From positions 496,001 to 560,000 of the forward strand of contig NZ_OCNJ01000002.1 of the NCBI RefSeq assembly GCF_900230255.1: a stretch of 64,000 bases of DNA, read 5' to 3'. The DNA comes from Caenispirillum bisanense. GTDB lineage: Bacteria > Pseudomonadota > Alphaproteobacteria > Rhodospirillales > Rhodospirillaceae. How positions within the stretch are numbered: the first letter of the stretch is position 1; the number at the start of each line of letters is the position of its first letter. The notes under the pieces were generated by a model. That model saw only the letters and a list, made by a program, of their open reading frames with translations, was not told the DNA's origin and did no database searches. Of the stretch, positions 35,371 to 45,985 are shown in pieces. The translations under genes were made by a program, and so were the position numbers.

Positions 35371-37164
35371 TCATTCGGCCGCGGTGCGCGCGGTCTCCTC
35401 GACCATGCGGCGCATCACGTCCCCGGTGGCGATGATGCCGACCGCCTGACCGTTCTCCACCACCACCAGGTGGTGGACGCGGTGGCCGGTCATCACCGAC
35501 ACGGCTTCCGTCAGGGTGGCGCCCGCCTCGATGGTGTAGGGGTTGGGCGTCATCACCTGCTGCACGGGCGTCTCGTGCACCACGGCGGCGGGACGGCCCT
35601 GGCCGGCCAGCACCACGTCGGTGTGCGAGACGATGCCCACCGGCCGGCCCTGGTCGGCCACCACCACGGCGGTGGTGTTGCGCGCCAGCATGAGGCGGGC
35701 GGCGGTCGCCAGGGTGTCGGTCGGCGCCACCATCGACATGTCGCGCACCATGATGTCGCGCACGAAGGCGTTGTCGTTGGCGGCCGCCGCGGCCGAGGCG
35801 GGGGCGGCGGTGCCCGCCACCGCATCCACGTCTTCCAGCGGGATCGACACCGGCATCAGGCGCGGCAGGTCGTCGACGGTGGGGGCCGGGAGGTGCGGAT
35901 GCGGCAGGGGCACCGGTTCCGAGGCGGTGGCGCCGAGGCCGAATTCCTTGGCCCCGACCAGCACGCCCATGTTTCCGTGCGGGTGCTTGTTTTCATACAT
36001 CAGCTGGTGCGCGTCGGGGATCTCGTCCCACGTGAAGCCGCGCGACAGGCAGGGATCGATCTGGCCGGCGATGACCATGTCGTTGAAGGCGTAGCACTGG
36101 GCGTCGTTGGCGAAGTGCGAGCCCTGCACGCGCTTCTGGCGCATCCACAGGTAGCGCAGGTCGACGGTGGCGTTGTAGCCCGTGGTGCCGGCGCAGACGA
36201 CGACCATGCCGCCGGTGTCGCAAACGAACAGCGAGGTCGGGATGGTGGTCTCGCCCGGGTGTTCGAACACGATGCGCGGCTGCTTCTTTTCGCCGAGCAC
36301 GTCCCAGATAGCCTTGCCGAACGACCGCACGCCCTTCAGCCAGGTGTTGTAGCCGGCGGTGTCCTTCCAGTGCGGCAGCATGCCCCAGTGGTCGAAGTTC
36401 TTGCGGTTGATGCAGCCCTTGGCGCCCAGCTGCTGGCAGTAGTCGAACTTGTCCTCGCCCGAGACGACGGCGATGGGCACCGCACCCTTGGCGCGGGCGA
36501 TCTGGATCGCCATGGAGCCGAGGCCGCCGGCGCCGCCCCAGATGAGGGCGACGTCGCCTTCACGGATGGCGTGCTCGTTCCAGCCCATGAGCATGCGGTA
36601 GGCGGTGGCGCCGACCAGCATGTAGGCGGCGGCGTCTTCCCACGTCAGGTGCTTGGGCTTGGGCACGCACTGGGTGCCCTTGACGCGGGTGAACTGCGCG
36701 AAGCTGCCGTAGTTGGTCTCGTAGCCCCAGATGCGGTAGGTGGGCGAGTACATCTGGTCGACGCCGGCCTGCACGCTCGGGCATTCCGGGTCGTAGGTGC
36801 CGCAGTGAATGACGACCTCGTCGCCGACCTTCACGTTGGTGACCTTGCGGCCGATCTTGTAGACGATGCCCGAGGCGTCGGAGCCGCCGATGTGGAAGGG
36901 CTCCGGCTCGCCGGCCTTGTTGCGGGCGGCGATGACGTTCACGGGGATGCCGAGGCCGGCCCAGACGTTGTTGTAGTTGACGCCGGCGGCCATGACGTAG
37001 ACGAGGCAGTCGTAGTCGCCGATCTCCGGCACGTCGACCACTTCCTTCTGGAACGCCTTGGTCGGCTCGCCGAACCGCTCGGGGCGGATCAGCCAGGCGT
37101 GCATCTTCGCCGGAACTTCGCCGATGGGCGGCATCTCGCCGATGTCGTAGAGTTCCTTGGTCAC
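35371..37164 (-). CDS. ccr: Crotonyl-CoA carboxylase/reductase fused to tandem CBS domains
   Basis: Residues 1 to about 430 are a typical CCR (NADPH-dependent reductive carboxylation of crotonyl-CoA to ethylmalonyl-CoA in acetate assimilation). The MDR fold is visible, with [12 protein letters not shown], the [14 protein letters not shown] nucleotide loop and GSHFAND, whose Asn and His motifs correspond to the known CO2 pocket. After a Pro/Ala linker, residues 468-597 form two CBS modules ([40 protein letters not shown]). Ordinary CCRs end near 430-450 residues. The start is GTG with GGAGGG seven bases upstream; frames further 5' run into the divergent promoter region. The ScfR-type gene is downstream. 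Confidence 0.93.
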   Translation of the reverse strand: MTKELYDIGEMPPIGEVPAKMHAWLIRPERFGEPTKAFQKEVVDVPEIGDYDCLVYVMAAGVNYNNVWAGLGIPVNVIAARNKAGEPEPFHIGGSDASGIVYKIGRKVTNVKVGDEVVIHCGTYDPECPSVQAGVDQMYSPTYRIWGYETNYGSFAQFTRVKGTQCVPKPKHLTWEDAAAYMLVGATAYRMLMGWNEHAIREGDVALIWGGAGGLGSMAIQIARAKGAVPIAVVSGEDKFDYCQQLGAKGCINRKNFDHWGMLPHWKDTAGYNTWLKGVRSFGKAIWDVLGEKKQPRIVFEHPGETTIPTSLFVCDTGGMVVVCAGTTGYNATVDLRYLWMRQKRVQGSHFANDAQCYAFNDMVIAGQIDPCLSRGFTWDEIPDAHQLMYENKHPHGNMGVLVGAKEFGLGATASEPVPLPHPHLPAPTVDDLPRLMPVSIPLEDVDAVAGTAAPASAAAAANDNAFVRDIMVRDMSMVAPTDTLATAARLMLARNTTAVVVADQGRPVGIVSHTDVVLAGQGRPAAVVHETPVQQVMTPNPYTIEAGATLTEAVSVMTGHRVHHLVVVENGQAVGIIATGDVMRRMVEETARTAAE

Positions 37165-37418
37165 CGTTGTCCCTCCGTCTTCGAATCTTGTGCACTGCGA
37201 GAATGGTGCATGACAACATTTTCGCCGACAACCCGTGTCGTGCGGAAAAGTTGCAAAGTCGCAATGCAAAAGGCAAAGGAGGACGGAAGTGTTGCAAACT
37301 TTTGTAAACGCCGGGGGCGGCGCCGCGACCCGGGGCGGATAGTATCCTTGCACCGGCGCCGGCCGGGCGCGTAACATTTCCACCCGAGCGGGCGCCGCGT
37401 CGGCCGTCCGCACCCCGG
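37165..37418. promoter_or_regulatory. Divergent ccr / SulP promoter region with TTGCAAA repeats
   Basis: This A/T-richer gap contains TTGCAAA at 37251-37257, ATGCAAA at 37264-37270, TTGCAAA at 37292-37298 and TTTGTAAA at 37301-37308. PccR and RamB, relatives of the regulator encoded next to ccr, bind TTTGCAAA-type repeats, so these are candidate operators for ccr. The half-site spacing is not the classical four bases, so the match is by motif rather than full architecture. Confidence 0.6.
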
Positions 37419-39173
37419 ATGGTGTGCCACCCCATGCCCGATCGGTCTTCCCCGGCTTCGTCCCCGATGCCGGAGCCCGGTACCGCGTCTCCCGCCACCG
37501 CCGCCGGCCCGGCGCCGTGGCGGCTGTTCGTTCCGAAGCTCGTCACCGCGCTGCGGCAGGGCTACGGCCTGCCCGACCTGCGCGCCGACCTGATCGCCGG
37601 CCTGACGGTCGCCATCGTCGCCCTGCCGCTCGCCATGGCGCTGGCCATCGCCTCGGGCACCACGCCGGACAAGGGGCTGGTGACGGCCATCGTGGCCGGC
37701 TTCCTCATTTCGGCGCTGGGCGGCAGCCGCTACCAGATCGGCGGGCCGACGGGCGCCTTCGTGGTGGTGGTGTTCAACGTCATCGCCCAGCACGGCTACG
37801 ACGGCCTCGTCCTGGCGACGCTCATGGCCGGCGTGCTGCTGCTGGCCCTCGGCTACGGGCGGGTCGGCACCTACATCAAGTACGTGCCCTATCCGGTGGT
37901 GACGGGCTTCACCGCCGGCATCGCCGTCATCATCTTCACCAGCCAGATCAAGGATCTGCTCGGCCTGACCATGGTCGTCACGCCGGCCGAGTTCGCCGCC
38001 AAGCTGGCCGCCTACGCCGATGCGCTGCCGACCATCCACTGGCCGACGGTGGCCGTCGCCTTCGGGTCGCTGGCCGTGATCCTCGCCATCCGCCACTGGA
38101 AGCCGCAGCTGCCGGTGTTCCTCATCGCCGTGGTGGCGGGGTCGCTGGCGGTGATGGCGCTGGGGTTGCCGGTCGATACCATCGGCTCGCGCTTCGGCGG
38201 CATCCCGACCGAGCTGCCGACCCCCGTGTTCCCCGAGATCACCTGGAAGCGGCTGGTGGAGCTGAGCCCGTCCGCCTTCACCATCGCCTTCCTGGCCGGC
38301 ATCGAGAGCCTGCTGTCGGCGGTGGTGGCCGACGGCATGACCGGCCGCAAGCACCGCTCCAACTGCGAGCTGGTGGCGCAGGGCGCGGCCAACATCGCCT
38401 CCGCCCTGTTCGGCGGCCTGCCGGCGACGGGCGCCATCGCGCGCACCGCTACCAACGTCCGCTCCGGCGCCCGCACGCCGGTGGCGGGCATGGCGCATGC
38501 GGTGTTCCTGCTGCTGTTCATGCTGGTGCTGGCGCCGCTCGCCGTCTTCGTGCCGCTGGCGAGCCTCGCCGCCGTGCTGGTCATTGTGGCGTGGAACATG
38601 GCCGAGGTGGACCACTTCCGCCACCTCATGAAGGCGCCGGTCGGCGACCGCGTGGTGCTGATCCTGACCTTCTCGCTGACCGTGCTGGTGGACCTGACCG
38701 TCGCCATCCAGGTCGGTGTGGTGCTGGCGGCCTTCCTGTTCATGCACCGCATGGCCAACGCCGTGGAGGTGGAGACCCACACCCGCGTCATCGACGACGA
38801 CGAGGACGACTTCGCCAAGGCCCCGACCCCCGACTACCCGCCGCTGCCCGAGGGGGTGGAGGTCTACCGCATCTCCGGCCCGTTCTTCTTCGGCGCCGCC
38901 GCCAAGCTGGGCGAGGTGCTGGACCGCATCCGCAAGCCGCCGCGGGTCTTCATCCTGCGCATGCGCCTGGTGCCGCTCATCGACGCCACCGGCGGCCATG
39001 CGCTGGAGGAATTCCTCCGCCGCTGCGAGGCGCATGGCACGCAGGTGATCCTGTCGGGCGTGCAGGACCAGCCGCGGCGCCTGATGGGCGAACTGGGCCT
39101 CGCCGGGCGGGTCCGCTTCGCCCCCGACACCCCGACCGCCATCGCCGAGGCGGAGCGCCTGCTGCGGGGGTAG
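37419..39173 (+). CDS. SulP-family anion transporter with STAS domain
   Basis: The 584-residue protein has about 10-14 membrane helices of the SulP/SLC26 fold ([56 protein letters not shown]) and a C-terminal STAS domain from about residue 470 ([20 protein letters not shown]). Members carry sulfate, bicarbonate or dicarboxylates. Being divergent from ccr, which consumes CO2, a bicarbonate role is possible, but the substrate cannot be read. The first ATG is chosen; a second ATG five codons later is equally likely, since neither has a clear ribosome site. Confidence 0.92.
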   Translation: MVCHPMPDRSSPASSPMPEPGTASPATAAGPAPWRLFVPKLVTALRQGYGLPDLRADLIAGLTVAIVALPLAMALAIASGTTPDKGLVTAIVAGFLISALGGSRYQIGGPTGAFVVVVFNVIAQHGYDGLVLATLMAGVLLLALGYGRVGTYIKYVPYPVVTGFTAGIAVIIFTSQIKDLLGLTMVVTPAEFAAKLAAYADALPTIHWPTVAVAFGSLAVILAIRHWKPQLPVFLIAVVAGSLAVMALGLPVDTIGSRFGGIPTELPTPVFPEITWKRLVELSPSAFTIAFLAGIESLLSAVVADGMTGRKHRSNCELVAQGAANIASALFGGLPATGAIARTATNVRSGARTPVAGMAHAVFLLLFMLVLAPLAVFVPLASLAAVLVIVAWNMAEVDHFRHLMKAPVGDRVVLILTFSLTVLVDLTVAIQVGVVLAAFLFMHRMANAVEVETHTRVIDDDEDDFAKAPTPDYPPLPEGVEVYRISGPFFFGAAAKLGEVLDRIRKPPRVFILRMRLVPLIDATGGHALEEFLRRCEAHGTQVILSGVQDQPRRLMGELGLAGRVRFAPDTPTAIAEAERLLRG

Positions 39174-39203
39174 GCGTAACTATCTGAAACATAAATGAAA
39201 TGT

Positions 39204-39753
39204 GTCATGGCCGGGCTCGACCCGGCCATCCACGGCGTGCACGGCGGCGGCCGTGGTGGCGGCGCTCTTCACGGCAGGCGGCAGGGGAGCCGTGGATACC
39301 CGGCTCGGAGGCCGGGCATGACAAGTCCTTGAAATGCCGTCGAAAATCGTCATGGCCGGGCTGACCCCGGCCATTCACGGCGTCCCAGGCGGCGGCCGTG
39401 GTGGCGGCGTTCTCCGCGACAGGCGGTGGGGAGCCGTGGATGCCCGGCTCGCGGCCGGGCATGACAAGTCCTTGAAATGCCGTCGAAAATCGTCATGGTC
39501 GGGCTCGACCCGGCCATCCACGGGGGGCGCGGCGGCGGCCGTGGTGGCGGCGCTCTTCACGGCTGCCGGCAGGGGAGCCGTGGATACCCGGCTCGAGGCC
39601 GGGCATGACAAGTCTTTGAAATGCCGTCGAAAATCGTCATGGCCGGGCTTGACCCGGCCATCCACGGCGTGCACGGCGGCGGCCGTGGTGGCGGCGCTCT
39701 TCACGGCAGGCGGCAGGGGAGCCGTGGATACCCGGCTCGAGGCCGGGTATGAC
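39204..39753. repeat. Four tandem ~144-bp palindromic units
   Basis: Units begin at 39204, 39349, 39492 and 39636. Each opens with GTCATGGCCGGGCTCGACCC and closes with the inverted counterpart ending GGCCGGGCATGAC, so the ~34-bp ends can pair. Inside is a conserved GGCGGCGGCCGTGGTGGCGG core. A 26-bp spacer (AAGTCCTTGAAATGCCGTCG...) separates successive units and is also conserved, so unit plus spacer has been amplified in tandem. The same element family occurs at 13460-13620. The array fills the 636-bp gap between the SulP and engB genes; no gene is seen there. Confidence 0.93.
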
Positions 39754-39809
39754 ACTGAAGTGAAGGCCCGGCGGAGTGCCTCGGCCAGCCCGCCCCCTCC
39801 GGCCCGCTC

Positions 39810-40493
39810 TTACAGCGGCAGGCCCAGTGCCGCCAGCGTGGCGCGCAGTTCGGCGATGCCGTCGCCCTTTTCCGAGCTGGTCAGGATCACCTCGGGGTGG
39901 GCGGCGACGTGGCGGAGGAGTTCGGTCGTCGTCTCCTGCTGGCGCTTTTCCGCCTCGCCCTTCTTCAGCTTGTCGATCTTGGTCAGGACGATCTGGTAGT
40001 TGACCGCCGCCTGATCGAGCATGCGCATGACCTCGCGGTCGACGTCCTTCAGGCCGTGGCGGCTGTCCACCAGCACCAGCACGCGGCGCAACTGGGCGCG
40101 GCCGCGCAGGTAGGACATGGTGGTGCGCGTCCACGCCTCCACCTTGTCCTTGGGCGCCTTGGCGAAGCCGTAGCCCGGCAGGTCGGCCAGGATGAGTCGG
40201 TCGGCCAGGTTGAAGAAGTTCAGCTCCTGCGTGCGCCCCGGCGTCACCGAGGTGCGGGCGAGCGTGTTGCGGCCCGTCACGGCGTTGATGAGGCTCGACT
40301 TGCCGACGTTGGAGCGGCCGGCGAAGCAGACCTCCGGCACGTCGGTGTCGGGCAACTGCGCCAGGCCGGCGACGCCCAGCATGAAGGTCGCCTCGCGGGC
40401 GAACAGCAACCGCCCGGCTTCAAGCCAGGCGGCGCGCTGTTCTTCGCTCATGGCCTCGCCGGTGATCTCGGCGGGCTGGTATTTCCTGCTCAT
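39810..40493 (-). CDS. engB: Ribosome-biogenesis GTPase EngB/YsxC
   Basis: The 227-residue GTPase has P-loop GRSNVGKSS (G1), DLPGYG (G3) and TKIDK (G4), preceded by a 50-residue N-terminal stretch somewhat longer than in E. coli YihA. EngB takes part in late assembly of the large ribosomal subunit and is usually essential. The ATG overlaps the yidC stop by 4 nt (ATGA), placing it last in the rpmH-rnpA-yidD-yidC-engB run. It is followed by the repeat array, with no clear terminator seen before it. Confidence 0.96.
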   Translation of the reverse strand: MSRKYQPAEITGEAMSEEQRAAWLEAGRLLFAREATFMLGVAGLAQLPDTDVPEVCFAGRSNVGKSSLINAVTGRNTLARTSVTPGRTQELNFFNLADRLILADLPGYGFAKAPKDKVEAWTRTTMSYLRGRAQLRRVLVLVDSRHGLKDVDREVMRMLDQAAVNYQIVLTKIDKLKKGEAEKRQQETTTELLRHVAAHPEVILTSSEKGDGIAELRATLAALGLPL

Positions 40494-42208
40494 ACGGCGT
40501 CGGCCCGTTTCATGATCAGCCACTGCTGGGCGATCGACAGCACGTTGTTCCAGGCCCAGTACAGCACGAGACCGGCCGGGAAGGCAGCGAGCATGAAGGT
40601 GAAGATGACCGGCAGGAAGGACATGATCTTGGCCTGCACCGGGTCCGGCGGCGCCGGGTTCAGCTTCATCTGCAGCCACATGGTGATGCCCATGATCAGC
40701 GGCAGGACGCCGATCATCAGGAAGCTCGGCGGCGTCCAGGGGATGAGGCCGAACATGTTGAAGATGGTGGTCGGGTCGGGCGCCGACAGGTCGTGGATCC
40801 AGCCGTAGAACGGCGCATGCCGCATCTCGATGGTGACGAACAGCACCTTGTAGAGCGCGAAGAACACCGGGATCTGAATGAAGATCGGCAGGCAGCCGGA
40901 CACCGGGTTGGCCTTCTCGCGCTTGTAGAGGGCCATCATCTCCTGGTTCAGGCGCACGCGGTCGTCGCCGAAGCGTTCCTGCAGCTTCTTCATCTCGGGC
41001 TGCAGCTTCTTCATCTTGCTCATGGCGCGGTAGGACTTGTTCGCCAGCGGGAACATGACCGCCTTCACGAGCACGGTGAACGCCAGGATGGCGAGGCCGA
41101 AGTTGCCGACGACGCCGTGCAGCCAGTTCAGGATGTAGAAGAACGGCTTGGTCAGGAAGTAGAACCAGCCGAAGTCCACGGCCAGGTCGAAGTTGGTGAT
41201 GTTGAACTTCTCGGCGTATTCGTCGAGCAGCTGGACCTGCTTGGCGCCGGCGAAGAAGTTGTTCTTCACGGTCGCGGTCTCACCGGCGGCGATGGTCATG
41301 GCCGGCTCGAGGTAGTCGACCTGATAGCGCTCGGCGCCCTGGCCGCGGTAGGCGAAGCGGGCCTTGGTCTCGAGGTCGGGCTCGAAGGCGAGCGCCGTCA
41401 GCCAGTATTTGTCGGTGATGCCGATCCAGCCGCCGGTGGTGGTCTGCTCCACCGTCTGCTCGTCCTTCAGGTCCTCGTACTTCAGCTCCTTCAGCGTGCC
41501 GTTGAACACGCCGAGCGGGCCTTCGTGCAGGATGTAGTAGCCGGCCGTCGGCGGGGTGCCGACGCGCGACACGAGGCCGTAGGGGTAGAGGGTGATGGGC
41601 TCGCCGGTGGTGTTGGTGACGGTCTGCTCGACGGTGAACATGTAGTGGTCGTCCACCGTCACCGTGCGCTTGAAGACGACGCCCTGGTCGTTTTCCCACG
41701 TCAGGTTGACCGGCTCGCCGGGCTTCAGCACGTCCTTGTCGGCGGTCCACACGGCGTCGGAGCCGGGCACCTGGACGCCGCCGGCGGCGACCCAGCCGAA
41801 TTCGGCGTAGTAGGGGTTCGGCGTTCCGGTGGGCGACAGCAGGTCGATGCGCGGGCTGTCCTGGTCGGGGGTGACGCCGTAGTTCTTCAGGGTCAGGTCG
41901 TCGATGCGGCCGCCCTGCAGGTTCAGCGAGCCGCGCAGGGCCGGGGTGTCGATGCGGATGCGCTCGCCCTGGCCGGCGATGACGGCACTGCGCGCCGCCG
42001 GGGCGTCGGGCGCGGCGGTGCCGGGCACCGTCGGCACGCCGGGGGCGGAGGGCTGCGGCGCATCGGGCGCCTGGGCCTGCTGCTGTGCCTGCTGCGCCGC
42101 CTGCTGCTGCTCGGGCGGCACCTCGGCTTTCGGCCAGAGGAACTCGAACCCCAGCAGGATCGCCAGCGAAAGGGCAATGGCCAGGATCAGGTTGCGCTGT
42201 TCAGGCAT
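40490..42208 (-). CDS. yidC: Membrane protein insertase YidC
   Basis: The 572-residue protein has the Gram-negative YidC layout. An N-terminal membrane anchor (residues 5-22) is followed by a Gln/Pro/Ala-rich linker (about 35-65), a large periplasmic beta-domain (about 75-340), and the conserved five-helix insertase core from about 355. The core contains the coiled cytoplasmic loop MSKMKKLQPEMKKLQERFGD and FFALYKVLFVTIEMR. It inserts membrane proteins alone or with SecYEG. Position after rnpA-yidD is the classical one. The stop overlaps engB. Confidence 0.97.
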   Translation of the reverse strand: MPEQRNLILAIALSLAILLGFEFLWPKAEVPPEQQQAAQQAQQQAQAPDAPQPSAPGVPTVPGTAAPDAPAARSAVIAGQGERIRIDTPALRGSLNLQGGRIDDLTLKNYGVTPDQDSPRIDLLSPTGTPNPYYAEFGWVAAGGVQVPGSDAVWTADKDVLKPGEPVNLTWENDQGVVFKRTVTVDDHYMFTVEQTVTNTTGEPITLYPYGLVSRVGTPPTAGYYILHEGPLGVFNGTLKELKYEDLKDEQTVEQTTTGGWIGITDKYWLTALAFEPDLETKARFAYRGQGAERYQVDYLEPAMTIAAGETATVKNNFFAGAKQVQLLDEYAEKFNITNFDLAVDFGWFYFLTKPFFYILNWLHGVVGNFGLAILAFTVLVKAVMFPLANKSYRAMSKMKKLQPEMKKLQERFGDDRVRLNQEMMALYKREKANPVSGCLPIFIQIPVFFALYKVLFVTIEMRHAPFYGWIHDLSAPDPTTIFNMFGLIPWTPPSFLMIGVLPLIMGITMWLQMKLNPAPPDPVQAKIMSFLPVIFTFMLAAFPAGLVLYWAWNNVLSIAQQWLIMKRADAV

Positions 42209-42256
42209 GGGTCCGTTTCTTCCGTTCGACCGAAGCGACCGCGTTCGGGGGGACGA

Positions 42257-42580
42257 TCAGGGGGCTGTATGGGCAGAGTGAGAGTGGGCGTGGGCCGGAT
42301 CGGCACAAGTCCCGGCCGTCGCGGCGTCGCCCCGCCGGCCGGCGTCGTGGACCGGATCGGTGCCGGGCACCGGGTCGTAGCCGCCGCGGGCGAAGGGGTT
42401 GCACCGCAGCACCCGCCACACCGCCAGGGCGGTGCCCTTCGCGGGGCCGTGCACCGACAGCGCCTCGATCGCGTAGTGGGAGCAGGTGGGAGCATACTTG
42501 CAGCACGGCGGGAACAACGGCGACACGACGAGCTGGTAGCCGCGCACCAGTCCGCGCAGGAGGCCGCTTGCAATGGTCAT
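42257..42580 (-). CDS. yidD: Membrane protein insertion efficiency factor YidD
   Basis: The 107-residue protein carries the whole YidD signature: amphipathic N-terminal helix, YQLVVSPLFPPCCKYAPTCS, HYAIEALSVHGPAKGT and RVLRCNPFARGGYDPVP. It helps membrane protein insertion by YidC. About 30 extra C-terminal residues are unstructured and end in a His-rich stretch (HAHSHSAH), which could bind metal or be neutral. The ATG overlaps the rnpA stop by 4 nt; yidC follows after 48 bp. Confidence 0.95.
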   Translation of the reverse strand: MTIASGLLRGLVRGYQLVVSPLFPPCCKYAPTCSHYAIEALSVHGPAKGTALAVWRVLRCNPFARGGYDPVPGTDPVHDAGRRGDAATAGTCADPAHAHSHSAHTAP

Positions 42581-43023
42581 GACTGGCCGACCTTGTTCCC
42601 GTTGCCGTCGGAGCCGCGCAGGGCCCCCAGTCGTTTAAGCGCCCAGCGCAGATCATGCAACATCTGATCGAACGGCAACGAAACCGTCGCATCGGCGCGG
42701 CCGATCAGGACGTAGTCGTATCCGGGCTTGGCGTGCTGCGGCATCACCTGATCGGCGACGGCACGCAAACGCCGCCGTGCCCGGTTCCGCTTCACCGCGT
42801 TGCCGACCTTGCGGCTGGTGGTGAAGCCGACGCGCAGGCCGGCGGTGTCGCTGTCGCTGGAGCCAGCGGCGGCAGGAGAGGCGGGGCCGTCCGCCGGGGC
42901 CGGAGCCGCGGCGGGGTTCGGCGCGATCTGCAGGATGAATCCCGGCGTCACCCACTTGCGGCGGGTGCCGGCGACGCGCAGGAAGTCGCGCCGGGTCTTC
43001 AGCCGCGCGGGCGCGCCCCCCAT
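42577..43023 (-). CDS. rnpA: Ribonuclease P protein component
   Basis: The 148-residue protein has the RnpA start LKTRRDFLRVAGTRRKWVTP and the RNA-binding signature VGNAVKRNRARRRLRAV. It binds the RNase P RNA and helps process tRNA 5' ends. Compared with the usual 115-125 residues it carries an inserted Ala/Pro/Ser-rich segment of about 28 residues (APNPAAAPAPADGPASPAAA) before the central strand. It sits 20 bp after rpmH and overlaps yidD (ATGA). Confidence 0.95.
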   Translation of the reverse strand: MGGAPARLKTRRDFLRVAGTRRKWVTPGFILQIAPNPAAAPAPADGPASPAAAGSSDSDTAGLRVGFTTSRKVGNAVKRNRARRRLRAVADQVMPQHAKPGYDYVLIGRADATVSLPFDQMLHDLRWALKRLGALRGSDGNGNKVGQS

Positions 43024-43043
43024 GGGACTACCCCGCGCCGCGA

Positions 43044-43178
43044 TCAGGCGCTGAGGCGCTTGCGGCCCTTGCCACGGCGCGAATTGATCACGCGGCGGCC
43101 GCCGACGGTCGCCATGCGGGAACGGAAGCCATGACGGCGCTTGCGGACAAGGCGGCTCGGCTGGTACGTGCGCTTCAC
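43044..43178 (-). CDS. rpmH: Ribosomal protein bL34
   Basis: This is the complete 44-residue large-subunit protein ([20 protein letters not shown], then [14 protein letters not shown]). The start codon is GTG, preceded by GGAGAG on the minus strand; upstream codons in the same frame do not resemble bL34. It is first of the conserved run rpmH-rnpA-yidD-yidC-engB. dnaA is not next to it here, so this locus need not mark the replication origin. Confidence 0.97.
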   Translation of the reverse strand: MKRTYQPSRLVRKRRHGFRSRMATVGGRRVINSRRGKGRKRLSA

Positions 43179-43434
43179 GGTTACTCTCCATCTGCGGGCG
43201 GCGCGCGGCTTCGCGGCGGGCGGCGCCAAAACCTGGTCTCTCGGATCTGGCCCTCGGCGGGGCCGAACGCCGACTCTCCGCGAGGAAGGGGGCCGTATAC
43301 CCTCATCCGCCAGGGGAAGTCAACAGCGGCCGGCGAGGGCTGCGCGGAAAGACCGCTCCGCCGCCCGATCACGCGACGGTGACATGGGGCGCCCGGCCGT
43401 TCACGGCAACGTCAGTTGAGGGGGAGGGGCGGCG

Positions 43435-44212
43435 ATGTTACGTCGGAAAGACAGTCCTCCACCCGTCCAGCGAGGTTCGCCCGCCATGCCGCCCACCGCG
43501 GAGTCGCCACCCGCCACCCGGTCGACCGTTCTGCCCCGCCTCGCGCTGCTCGCCGCCGTCGTGGCGGTGGGGGTGGGCGTGTGGCTGTCGGGGGCAGCGG
43601 ACGTCCTGTCGTTCGAGACCCTGAGCACGCACCGCGCCGCCCTGCAGGACTGGGTCGCCGCCCACGGGGTGCTGGCGGCGGCGGCCTTCGTGGCGGCCTA
43701 CGGGCTGGTGGTCGGGGTGTCGCTGCCCGGCGCGGTGTGGATGACCATCGCCGGCGGCTTCCTGTTCGGCACGGCGGCGGGGGCGGCCTATGCCGTGGTC
43801 GGGGCGACGGCGGGGGCGGTGGTCGTCTTCCTGCTCGCCCGCACGGTGTTCCGCGAGGCCTGGGCGGCGCGGGCCGGCGGGGCGCTGGCGCGCATGGAGG
43901 ACGGCTTCCGGCGCGATGCCTTCTCCTACCTGCTCGTGCTGCGGCTGGTGCCGCTGTTTCCTTTCTGGCTGGTGAACCTGGTGCCGGCGCTGCTCGGCGT
44001 GCGGCTGTCGACCTACACCATGGCGACCGCCATCGGCATCGTGCCGGGGGCGGTGGTCTACGCCGGTGTCGGCAACGGGCTGGACGCCGTGTTCGCGGCC
44101 GGCGGGCGGCCGGACCTGTCCATCGTCTGGAGCCCGGAGATCCTGCTGCCGCTGCTCGGCCTGTCGCTGCTCGCCCTGGTGCCCGTCGCCTATCGCCGCT
44201 GGAGGGCGCGCC

Positions 44213-44223
<11 letters not shown>
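43435..44223 (+). CDS. TVP38/TMEM64 (DedA-like) family membrane protein
   Basis: The 262-residue protein has a short Pro-rich cytoplasmic start, then five to six membrane segments with the family core GVSLPGAVWMTIAGGFLFG, LARTVFREAWAAR and LRLVPLFPFWLVNLVPALLG. VTT-domain proteins are implicated in lipid scrambling or transport across membranes; the bacterial role is not settled. The ribosome site GGGAGGGGCGGCG fits the first ATG. It overlaps the flavin oxidoreductase gene by 11 bp, a pairing also common elsewhere, which suggests a joint function. Confidence 0.92.
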
Positions 44224-45628
<1,405 letters not shown>

Positions 45629-45658
45629 AGTGGGGCCAGGGTCAGGAGGTGCCCGTCC

Positions 45659-45985
45659 ATGCGCTTGCTTCGCTTCAGCGCCGTCAGCCGAGCCGACCGC
45701 CATGTGGTCACCGACGCCTGCAAGGAGGCCATCGGTGCCTCCGGCGGCTGGGTCGATGACGCCCTGTTCTATTCCAACAAGGCCGTGACCCTGCGCTTCA
45801 CCGTGCCGGGTGCCGCCGTTCCGGCCCTGCGCGACCGGCTGGAGGCCCTCGACCTGCGGCTCGACGGCCCGACGCCGGAGGAGGCGGCGGTGTCCGCCGC
45901 GGCCGACGTGCCGGGGACGCTCGCCCTGACCTTCGTCCACGACGAGCCGGACCTGCGGCGCGACATCCCCGCGGTCCCCGGGTGA
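45659..45985 (+). CDS. Small protein of unknown function
   Basis: I do not recognise this 108-residue protein. It is soluble, with a predicted alpha/beta pattern (MRLLRFSAVSRADRHVVTDA; FYSNKAVTLRFTVPGAAVPA) and an acidic C-terminal half. No signal peptide or membrane segment is seen. AGGAGGT lies nine bases before the ATG, a strong sign of real translation. It ends in a GTGA overlap with the sensor-kinase gene, so it may be an operon partner of that kinase. Confidence 0.7.
   Translation: MRLLRFSAVSRADRHVVTDACKEAIGASGGWVDDALFYSNKAVTLRFTVPGAAVPALRDRLEALDLRLDGPTPEEAAVSAAADVPGTLALTFVHDEPDLRRDIPAVPG

Noticed and set aside
35371-37413. Longer CCR starting at an upstream GTG (37413)
   Set aside because: The extra 83 codons cover the A/T-rich divergent promoter and TTGCAAA sites, and include a Cys-rich stretch unlike CCR. 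The GTG at 37164 has a proper GGAGGG site.
39204-39753. Possible CRISPR array or coding repeats (MAGLDPAIHG frames)
   Set aside because: Units are ~144 bp with conserved spacers and inverted ends, and no cas genes are present. The short frames are reading through a palindromic repeat.
43044-43434. Replication origin next to rpmH
   Set aside because: No dnaA gene and no convincing cluster of DnaA boxes was seen in the 256-bp gap upstream of rpmH.
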